Assembly (NCBI GenBank): GCA_035260485.1
Contig: DATFVC010000039.1
Coordinates: forward strand, 1-43,089
From: VRUE01 sp035260485
GTDB lineage: Bacteria > Actinomycetota > Thermoleophilia > Solirubrobacterales > 70-9
DNA length: 43,089 bases
Reading direction: 5' to 3'
Under the pieces are notes generated by a model. That model saw only the letters and a program-made list of their open reading frames with translations. It ran no database searches and was not told the DNA's origin. Each line of letters begins with the position of its first letter. The first letter of the stretch is position 1. Below are positions 17,210 to 23,311 of this stretch, in pieces. Position numbers and translations under genes: made by a program.

Positions 17210-17234
17210 GTTTATCGCAGCGGGCGAGGGGTAC
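17210..17234 (+). promoter_or_regulatory. SigB/SigF-type stress promoter for csbD-like gene
   Basis: GTTT (17210-17213), 15 nt, then GGGTAC (17229-17234) agrees with the actinobacterial general-stress sigma consensus (GNNT-N14-16-GGGTAC/T). It lies 35 nt before the CsbD-like start, and csbD is a sigma-B regulon member in Bacillus. Confidence 0.65.
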
Positions 17235-17269
17235 CCGTCGAGTCCGCAAGACGAAGAAAGGAAGACCCA

Positions 17270-17458
17270 ATGGGCATTCTCGACAAGATCACCGGCAGGG
17301 CCAAGCAGGCAGCAGGCGACCTCGCCGACGATCCGTCGCTGCGCCGCCAAGGCAAACGCGAGGAGGAGAAGGGCGAGAAGAAGGAGGAACGCGACCACGC
17401 TCGCGAGCGCGCCGACCAGAAAGCCGAGGAAGCGGCCGAGCTCGAGCGCAAGACCTGA
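17270..17458 (+). CDS. CsbD-family stress-response protein
   Basis: 62 residues: MGILDKITGRAKQAAGDLAD, then an extremely charged Lys/Glu/Arg helix (REEEKGEKKEERDHARERAD) to the end. The opening KxxGxxKQxxGxL pattern is that of CsbD proteins. These are small hydrophilic proteins of unknown mechanism induced by general stress. The ATG has AAAGGAAG upstream. It is transcribed alone and preceded by a stress-sigma-like promoter (17210-17234). The charged tail is low complexity and probably disordered or a single long helix. Confidence 0.85.
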   Translation: MGILDKITGRAKQAAGDLADDPSLRRQGKREEEKGEKKEERDHARERADQKAEEAAELERKT

Positions 17459-17529
17459 GCCGCAGCACGCTACGCGCGCGCATCGTGTTGTCTACAATGC
17501 CATCATGGAGGGCGATGAGATTATAAATC

Positions 17530-18108
17530 TTAGGGCGAGAGGAGCGTGACGTTCCAGCTCTCGTCGGCGTGCTCGAACAGGCGGCGCTCGTGGATACGGT
17601 CCGGCGCTTCGCTCCACAGCTCGATCACATCCGGACGCACCCGCAACGCCCCCCAGTCCTCCGGGCAGGCCGGTGCCGTCTCCTGGACCTGCGCCAGGTG
17701 CGCGAGCCTCTCGCGCAAGGGATCGAGGTCGTCGATCGGCTCGCCCTGACGGGAGACGACCGCCTGCAGCTGGTGGAGCAGATCGCGCTCGGCGAACAGC
17801 TCCTCGGCCAGCGCCCGCTCGGCAATGACGGCCTCGCCGACGACGTGAGCCTGCCGGCCCAGTGCCGGCCACTGAAAGAGGAGAGCGACGTGGGGGTTGG
17901 CCTCGATCTCCCTCGCCTTGCGCGTCCAGAGCGCGGTGGTGAAGACGAGTGCATCGTCCTCCAGCCGCTTGAGCGTGACCGTTCGCGCCGAGGGCCGTCC
18001 CTCCCCGCCGACGGTCACGAAGGCCACCGAGCCTGGTTGGGGCATACCCGCCGCCCTTGCCTCATCGATCCAGTCGCGCAGCTCGGCCAGGGGATCGATC
18101 TCGCCCAT
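17530..18108 (-). CDS. pdxH: Pyridoxamine 5'-phosphate oxidase-like protein
   Basis: About 192 residues with the PdxH pattern: an N-terminal helix LAELRDWIDEARAAGMPQPG; the FMN-binding split barrel with RTVTLKRLEDDALVFTTALW and TRKAREIEANPHVALLFQWP; GRQAHVVGEAVIAE; and the C-terminal dimerisation segment WGALRVRPDVIELWSEAPDR and IHERRLF, ending SWNVTLLSP. It would oxidise pyridoxine or pyridoxamine phosphate to PLP using FMN. The expected RxHDR motif appears as RIHERR, a conservative variant, so a related flavoprotein activity remains possible. The ATG lies 2 nt after the stop of the methyltransferase gene, in one operon. Confidence 0.85.
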   Translation of the reverse strand: MGEIDPLAELRDWIDEARAAGMPQPGSVAFVTVGGEGRPSARTVTLKRLEDDALVFTTALWTRKAREIEANPHVALLFQWPALGRQAHVVGEAVIAERALAEELFAERDLLHQLQAVVSRQGEPIDDLDPLRERLAHLAQVQETAPACPEDWGALRVRPDVIELWSEAPDRIHERRLFEHADESWNVTLLSP

Positions 18109-18110
18109 GC

Positions 18111-18725
18111 TCACCTCACCGCGACCATCAGCGCCAGCTCGAGCCACTTGAAGTGGCAGTCGACCTCGTCGAAGCCGGTTTCGCGTAGCCACTTCAGCTG
18201 CTCGGAGAGATCGGCGAGACGGTCGGTCGGATCATCCTGTGCTCGGCCGATCTCGCGGCGGAAGCGTTCGTGCAGTTGCGCCGAGGCCGAACGGACGAGG
18301 TCGAGGTTGGCGAAGACGCCACCCGGGGCGAGCACGGCGTGGATCTCGCCGAAGAGCTCGCGCTTGCGCTCGTCCTCCAGATGATGGATCGCGAGTCCGG
18401 AGACGACGGCGTCGAACGGCCCTGACTCCGCGAGCGGCGTGCCGAGCTCGTGCGTGCGAAGCTCGACCAGCCGGTCGGCGTCGAACCGCGCCGCCGCCCG
18501 GGTCAGCATCGGTGCGGAGGAGTCGAGCCCGATCGCCACCACATTCGGATGGCGGCCGCGGACCAGCGCGAGCATACGACCGTCGCCGGTGCCGAGGTCG
18601 AGGAGTCGTTCGATCCGGGGTGGCAGCGCCTCCAGCAGCATTGCCTCCGCCGTCAGCCGGTGTGGGATCTCGCGCGAGAGGTACTCGGCTACGCGCCCCG
18701 GCTCAGACCACTCGCTCGACACCAC
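18111..18725 (-). CDS. Class I SAM-dependent methyltransferase
   Basis: 204 residues. Motif I is LLDLGTGDGRMLALV (about 41-55), motif II AIGLDSSAPMLTRAA, and motif IV FDAVVSGLAIHHLEDE, followed by LAPGGVFANLDLV. This is a generic small-molecule or unknown-substrate methyltransferase. Two adjacent GTG codons (18725, 18722) can start it. TAGCGT lies 6 nt before the second, which favours 18722 as a leaderless start. The PdxH-like gene follows 2 nt downstream. Confidence 0.88.
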   Translation of the reverse strand: MVSSEWSEPGRVAEYLSREIPHRLTAEAMLLEALPPRIERLLDLGTGDGRMLALVRGRHPNVVAIGLDSSAPMLTRAAARFDADRLVELRTHELGTPLAESGPFDAVVSGLAIHHLEDERKRELFGEIHAVLAPGGVFANLDLVRSASAQLHERFRREIGRAQDDPTDRLADLSEQLKWLRETGFDEVDCHFKWLELALMVAVR

Positions 18726-18812
18726 CCAACGCTATCTCGTCGTCTGTCGGCAAGGTGTCACAGTGGGTGGCGCTGTCTCATCTCATCAGTTCAAACCGAC
18801 GAGGGAGGAGTC

Positions 18813-19754
18813 ATGAAGATCCTGGTTGCTGGAGCCTCTGGGGCGATGGGCAAGCAGCTGCTGCCGCGGCTTGTTGCCGGCGGCCATGAGGTGGTGGGGA
18901 TGACCCGCAGCGCCGGCAAGGCAGAGGCGGTTCGCGCCCTCGGCGCTGCGCCTGCTGTCGCCGACGCGCTCGACCCCGAGCAGGTGGCGCGTGCCGTGGC
19001 TGAGGCGGAGCCCGACGCGATCGTGCATGAGCTGACGGCCCTCTCCGGCTCGCTCGACATGCGTAACTTCGATCGCGACTTCGCCCCCACCAACCGCCTG
19101 CGCACCGAGGCGACCGACCACCTGCTCTCGGCTGGGCGCGAGGTCGGCGTTCAGCGCTTCATCGCGCAGAGCTTCGCCGGCTGGCCCTATGCGCGCCAGG
19201 GCGGGCCGGTGAAGAGCGAGGGGGACCCGCTCGATCCGGCGCCCGTTCCCTCGACCCGGCAGACGCTGGAAGCGATCCGTCACCTCGAGGACGCGGTCAC
19301 TGGCGCCGAGTGGACGGTAGGGATCGCCCTCCGTTACGGCGGCTTCTACGGTCCCGGCACCTCGCTCGCTGTCGACGGCGAGCACGCCGAGATGATCCGC
19401 CGGCGCGGGTTTCCGATCGTCGGCAGCGGCGCCGGGGTGTGGTCGTTCGTTCATATCGAGGACGCGGCCGAGGCGACCGTGGCCGCCCTCGAGCGAGGCC
19501 AGCGCGGCGTCTACAACGTCGTCGACGACGAGCCGGCGCCGGTGCGAGAGTGGCTGCCAGCGGTTGCGAGCGCGCTGGGGGCGAAGCCGCCGCGGCGCGT
19601 GCCGCGCTGGATCGGCCGGCTGCTGGCAGGGGAGGCGACGGCGATCATGATGACCGAGGTGAGAGGCGCATCGAACGCGAAGGCGAAGCGGGAGCTGAGC
19701 TGGCGGCCGCGCCACCCGAGCTGGCGCCAGGGAATCGCGGAGGCTGCCGGGTGA
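18813..19754 (+). CDS. NAD-dependent epimerase/dehydratase family protein
   Basis: 313 residues. MKILVAGASGAMGKQLLPRL is the extended-SDR Rossmann motif. AIVHELTALSG gives the substrate-loop start, and RFIAQSFAGWPYARQGG the active-site region. The usual YxxxK is not clear there, so catalysis may be atypical. LRYGGFYGPGTSLAVDGEHA is a classical epimerase loop, and SFVHIEDAAEATVAALERG is typical of nucleotide-sugar epimerase relatives. GAGGGAGGAG precedes the ATG. It is divergent from the methyltransferase; the following region holds a PAS-GGDEF remnant. Confidence 0.88.
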   Translation: MKILVAGASGAMGKQLLPRLVAGGHEVVGMTRSAGKAEAVRALGAAPAVADALDPEQVARAVAEAEPDAIVHELTALSGSLDMRNFDRDFAPTNRLRTEATDHLLSAGREVGVQRFIAQSFAGWPYARQGGPVKSEGDPLDPAPVPSTRQTLEAIRHLEDAVTGAEWTVGIALRYGGFYGPGTSLAVDGEHAEMIRRRGFPIVGSGAGVWSFVHIEDAAEATVAALERGQRGVYNVVDDEPAPVREWLPAVASALGAKPPRRVPRWIGRLLAGEATAIMMTEVRGASNAKAKRELSWRPRHPSWRQGIAEAAG

Positions 19755-19781
19755 GCGTCGGCGTCAACTCCGTCTTCGCGC

Positions 19782-20190
19782 ACGGAGCTTCTTCGATCTC
19801 TCCACGACATGCTCTGCACGGCGAACACGGATGACTATTTCGTCGAGCTGAACTCTGCCTGGGAGCGCAGCCTCAGCTACAGCGACGCGGTGCTGCGCCC
19901 AAGCCATTTTTCGATCTCGTCCATCCCGATGACCGCAAGCTCACCGAAGTCGAGGCGGCGGCCCTCTTCGAGGGCAAGGAGCCGACGGGCTTTCGAAAAC
20001 CCGGACACGCCGCTCGGAACAGGCGGCGGAGATCGTCGAACGACTGCGAGCGGCGACTCCGGACGGGCAGACCTGCTCGGCGCGCCTCGCCCGCTGGGAC
20101 TTCGCCGAGGGCATCGACGACCTGCTCGACCGCGCCGACACAGCCATCTATGCGGCCAAGGACAGCGGCCGTGATCGCCTCGTCTTCTAG
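19782..20190 (+). pseudogene. Broken PAS-GGDEF gene (deletion and frameshifts)
   Basis: Three frames together give the edges of a PAS-diguanylate cyclase. Frame 1 (from 19782) gives TELLRSLHDMLCTANTDDYF and VELNSAWERSLSYS, the start of a PAS domain. Frame 2 (from 19901) gives KPFFDLVHPDDRKLTEVEAA and LFEGKEPTGF, the PAS FxxxxHPDD block. Frame 3 (from 20011) gives RSEQAAEIVERLRAATPDGQ and DDLLDRADTAIYAAKDSGRD, the last helices of a GGDEF domain, ending at TAG. The catalytic GGDEF core is absent, so an internal deletion plus frameshifts destroyed the gene. A complete response regulator-GGDEF gene lies at 41812. Confidence 0.8.
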
Positions 20191-20207
20191 CGGCGCCGTC
20201 GCGGCGC

Positions 20208-20213
20208 TAGATT
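20208..20213 (+). promoter_or_regulatory. -10 hexamer of truncated-haemoglobin gene
   Basis: TAGATT lies 7 nt before the GTG at 20221, with no ribosome site between. The preceding pseudogene stop is only 17 nt upstream. It supports the GTG at 20221 as a leaderless start over a TTG at 20212, which lies inside the hexamer. Confidence 0.45.
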
Positions 20214-20220
20214 GGTTCGG

Positions 20221-20703
20221 GTGACGGCGGACGGGAAGCAGACGCCGACTCTCTACGAGTGGGCCGGTGGGCAGGATGCGATCGAGCGGCTCATCGACGC
20301 TTTCTATGACCGGGTCGAGCGCGACGATCTGCTCGCTCCGTTCTTCCCCGGTGGGGTCGGCGAAGAGCACCGCCGCCATGTGGTCGCCTGGTGGTCGGAG
20401 GTCTTCGGCGGCCCGGACCGCTACACCCGGGAGCTGGGCGGCTACGAGCGCATGCTCGCCAAGCACCGCGACCTCGGGATCACGTCGGAGCAACGATTCC
20501 GCTTCGCCTCGCTGATGAGCCTGGCGGCGGACGACGCCGAGCTGCCGTCCGACGCCGAGTTCCGCTCCGCCCTGGTCGCCTATCTCGAGTGGGGCACGCG
20601 AGTGGCGCTGCACAACTCCCAGTCACAGGCCGAGGTGGCCGAGCACGCCCCCGTGCCGCGCTGGGGCTGGGGCGAGGCGCCGCCCTTCGAACCGACTTCT
20701 TAG
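20221..20703 (+). CDS. Group II truncated haemoglobin (trHbO-like)
   Basis: About 160 residues. TLYEWAGGQDAIERLIDAFY, DRVERDDLLAPFFPGG, HVVAWWSEVFGGPDRY and LAKHRDLGITSEQRFRF follow the trHbO plan of Mycobacterium GlbO. The proximal His F8 is in AKHRD. Counting from it, the G8 position, normally Trp in group II, is Phe (in RFRFASLM). This would alter ligand stabilisation; it is judged by alignment by eye. Roughly 25 extra residues follow the globin fold (HAPVPRWGWGEAPPFEPTS). Probable role is oxygen or NO chemistry. The gene is isolated between two pseudogenes. Confidence 0.9.
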   Translation: MTADGKQTPTLYEWAGGQDAIERLIDAFYDRVERDDLLAPFFPGGVGEEHRRHVVAWWSEVFGGPDRYTRELGGYERMLAKHRDLGITSEQRFRFASLMSLAADDAELPSDAEFRSALVAYLEWGTRVALHNSQSQAEVAEHAPVPRWGWGEAPPFEPTS

Positions 20704-20743
20704 GAAGATGCCGAGGACCAGGCCGGGGCTTCCGCGATCGTCG

Positions 20744-20955
20744 TCAGAGCCGGCCCAGTAAGAGAAGGATCAGCAACACGAGCAGGCAGGCGCCGCCCAC
20801 CCCCTGTTGGCGGGAATCAGCGGGTCGAGGTGGATGCCGCGGAAGATGTCGGGCATCGCGATCAGCGTGATCGAGGTGTCGAGCGTCGCCAGCAACACCG
20901 CCAGCGTCGTGTTGGAGAGCGCGATCCACTTGTAGCGGTCGGGATGGCTGCTCAT
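20744..20955 (-). pseudogene. N-terminal fragment of an MFS transporter
   Basis: From ATG 20955 the minus strand encodes MSSHPDRYKWIALSNTTLAV, then LLATLDTSITLIAMPDIFRG and IHLDPLIPAN. This is the first helix and start of loop 1 of a DHA2 MFS transporter (LDTSITLIAMPDI is the diagnostic motif). It then loses the transporter sequence. Another frame continues as GGACLLVLLILLLLGRL and stops, resembling the hydrophobic tail of DUF3309-like small membrane proteins. The fragment is therefore a truncated or recombined relic, not a functional exporter. Confidence 0.7.
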
Positions 20956-20975
20956 TGATGAAAAGCTAGCTTGCG

Positions 20976-22862
20976 ATGACCGACTCCCGGGTCCGATCGG
21001 CATTCAGTGGGCGGACTGCTTGGGCCCGCAGCCTGCAGGCGCCGCTGCGCGACTTCCTCACCACCGAGACGGGGAGCGCCGTTGTGCTTCTTGCCGCGGC
21101 GATCGCGGCCCTTGCCTGGGCCAACATCGATCTCTCCTCCTACGAGAGCGTCTGGCGCACGACGCTGTCGATCCAGGTCGGCGGCTCGGGCATTTCCCAG
21201 AACCTTCGCGAGTGGGTCAACAACGGCCTGATGGCCTTCTTCTTCTTTGTCGTCGGGCTCGAGGTCCGCCGCGAGTTCGACGTCGGTGAGCTGCGCGAGC
21301 GTCGACGTCTGACTCTGCCGGTGCTCGCCGGCATCGGCGGAATGGCCGTCCCGATCGCCATCTATCTGGCGGTGAACGGCGGCGGGCCCGCAGCCCACGG
21401 ATGGGGTGTGGCGATGTCAACCGACACCGCGTTCGCTCTCGGGATGCTGGCCCTGGTCGGGCCGCGCTTCCCCGATCGCCTGCGCGGCTTCATGCTGACG
21501 ATCATCGTCGTCGACGACGTCGTGGCGCTGCTCGTCATCGCCGTCGCCTACAGCGGCCATGTGGACCTTGGTCCGCTGTCGATCGCCGTCGGCGTCTTCT
21601 TCCTGGCGATCATCGCCCTCGCCCTCCGGATCCGCCACAGCCTCGTCTACCTGCTGCTCGCGGCGACCTCCTGGGTGGCGCTGTTCGAGTCGGGCGTCGA
21701 CCCCGTCGTGCTGGGCCTGGCGATCGGCCTGATCGTCGGCGCCTATCCGACCGGCCGCGGCGAGCTGGAGCGGGCGACGCATCTGTTCCGCAGCTTTCGC
21801 GAGCAGCCGACGCCGGAGCTGGCCCGCTCCGCCCGCGTTGGGCTGCGCGCCGCCGTCTCGCCGAACGCTCGGCTACTGCAGCTCTACCACCCGTGGACAA
21901 GCTACGTGGTCGTGCCGCTGTTCGCCCTGGCCAACGTCGGCATCGTGATCGACGGGGGCTTCCTCTCGCGGGCGTACTCGTCGCCGATCACGCTGGGGAT
22001 CCTCTTCGCCTACGTCCTCGGCAAGCCGGTCGGCGTGACTGGCGCCTCCTGGTTGGTGACGAAGCTGAGCCGGGGTCGGCTTCGCCCGCCGGTCGGCTGG
22101 GCCGCCACGGCCGGCGGCGGCGCGATCGCAGGAATCGGCTTCACCGTCTCGCTGCTGATCGCGGCGCTGGCCTTTCACGGGGTCGAGCTGCGCGAGGCCA
22201 AGCTCGGCGTGCTGAGCGCGGCATTCTGCGCCTCTGCCCTGACCTGGCTCGTGTTTCGGGCCACGGCGCTGCTCCCGCGGCGGATGCGCATTCGTGCCCT
22301 TCTCGGGACCTCGGAAACGCTGGTTGACCTGGCCGTGCCGGTGGATCCCGGACGCGACCATCTGCGCGGGCCGGCCGAGGCGCCGGTGACGGTCGTCGAG
22401 TACGGGGACTTCGAGTGCCCCTACTGCGGCAAAGCCGAGCCGGTTGTGCGCGAGCTGCTGGCCGACTTCGGCGACGTCCGCTACGTTTGGCGGCACCTGC
22501 CGCTCTCAGACGTCCACCCGAACGCCGAGCTCGCCGCCGAGGCTTCCGAGGCAGCAGCGGCCCAGGGAGCGTTCTGGGAGATGCACGACCTGCTGCTCGA
22601 TCACCAGGGCGAGCTGAGGCCGCGCGATCTCCACGCCTACGCCCAGCAGCTCGAACTCGATTCCGATCGCTTCCGCGACGACGTACAGCGGAACGCCCAC
22701 GCGCCGCGGATCGAGGAAGACGTCGACTCAGCCGACAGCAGCGGCGTCACCGGCACGCCGACCTTCTTCGTCAACGAGCGCCGCCATGACGGCGCCTACG
22801 ACATCGAGACGCTCTCAGCCGCGGTCAAGGCAGCCGGCGCCCGCTCCGCGATCGCGCCCTGA
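20976..22862 (+). CDS. nhaA: NhaA Na+/H+ antiporter fused to a DsbA-like thioredoxin domain
   Basis: 628 residues. Residues 20-430 are NhaA: FFFFVVGLEVRREFDVGELR, then AMSTDTAFALGMLALVG with Asp150, and TIIVVDDVVALLVIAVAYSG with the ion-binding pair Asp180-Asp181. It has about 12 helices and exchanges Na+ for H+. After a linker, residues 450-628 form a DsbA/thioredoxin domain with FECPYCGKAEP (CPYC at 481-484) and cis-Pro loop GTPTFFVN (Pro about 595). Fusions of this kind occur in actinobacteria; their purpose is unknown. No ribosome site is clear and the start is fixed only by the domain. It lies 20 nt from the divergent MFS relic. Confidence 0.93.
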   Translation: MTDSRVRSAFSGRTAWARSLQAPLRDFLTTETGSAVVLLAAAIAALAWANIDLSSYESVWRTTLSIQVGGSGISQNLREWVNNGLMAFFFFVVGLEVRREFDVGELRERRRLTLPVLAGIGGMAVPIAIYLAVNGGGPAAHGWGVAMSTDTAFALGMLALVGPRFPDRLRGFMLTIIVVDDVVALLVIAVAYSGHVDLGPLSIAVGVFFLAIIALALRIRHSLVYLLLAATSWVALFESGVDPVVLGLAIGLIVGAYPTGRGELERATHLFRSFREQPTPELARSARVGLRAAVSPNARLLQLYHPWTSYVVVPLFALANVGIVIDGGFLSRAYSSPITLGILFAYVLGKPVGVTGASWLVTKLSRGRLRPPVGWAATAGGGAIAGIGFTVSLLIAALAFHGVELREAKLGVLSAAFCASALTWLVFRATALLPRRMRIRALLGTSETLVDLAVPVDPGRDHLRGPAEAPVTVVEYGDFECPYCGKAEPVVRELLADFGDVRYVWRHLPLSDVHPNAELAAEASEAAAAQGAFWEMHDLLLDHQGELRPRDLHAYAQQLELDSDRFRDDVQRNAHAPRIEEDVDSADSSGVTGTPTFFVNERRHDGAYDIETLSAAVKAAGARSAIAP

Positions 22863-22874
22863 CCAGACGGAGGT

Positions 22875-23216
22875 CTAACCGGGGCGTGCTCCGTGCTCCT
22901 GCTCCTCAACCGTCAGCTCGGCGGTCGGGAAAGCCTCGAGCCTCTCGTCGGGAATCTGCGCGCCGCTCTTGATCGAGACTCCATAGGCGCCGGCCTCGAG
23001 GCGCGCCTCGGCCCGCTCGACGGCGGCGAGCCGCTCTTTGAGGTCCTGGGCGCGGCCCGCGTCGAGCTCGTCCTGATAGAGGGCCTCCGAATTGAGGTCG
23101 CCGGGCTCGACCCGATCGTCTCCCTCTTCGGGACCTTCGCGCTCGAGCGCGGCGATCTCCTGCTCGATCTGCTCTCGCTGGCGGGTGAGTAGCTCTCGGG
23201 CACGTTCGGGGTCCAC
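22875..23216 (-). CDS. TraR/DksA-family protein lacking the zinc-finger cysteines
   Basis: About 113 residues. The N-terminal coiled coil (ERARELLTRQREQIEQEIAA, then ERLAAVERAEARLEAGAYG) and the C-terminal GAQIPDERLEAFPTAELTV have the DksA/TraR layout. The four zinc cysteines, normally CxxC on each side of the IPxxRL segment, are replaced: SIKS where the first pair should be, and TVEE in place of the second. Cysteine-poor DksA variants exist elsewhere. It may still dock in the RNA polymerase secondary channel. The GTG start is supported by TACGGT 6 nt upstream. Divergent to lon. Confidence 0.85.
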   Translation of the reverse strand: MDPERARELLTRQREQIEQEIAALEREGPEEGDDRVEPGDLNSEALYQDELDAGRAQDLKERLAAVERAEARLEAGAYGVSIKSGAQIPDERLEAFPTAELTVEEQEHGARPG

Positions 23217-23222
23217 GCAGAC

Positions 23223-23228
23223 ACCGTA
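23223..23228 (-). promoter_or_regulatory. -10 hexamer of DksA-like gene
   Basis: TACGGT on the minus strand, 6 nt before the GTG start; no Shine-Dalgarno. Confidence 0.4.
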
Positions 23229-23311
23229 TCGCCCCTGCACGGGGGAGCCGGACGGGCGTGGGAGATGGCGCTATCCTGTTTGAAGACTAACTACAGAAAT
23301 TGGACTTAGAT

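Noticed and set aside
23217..23311. HspR/HAIR operator upstream of lon
   Set aside because: The CTTGAGT-N7-ACTCAAG pattern is not present.
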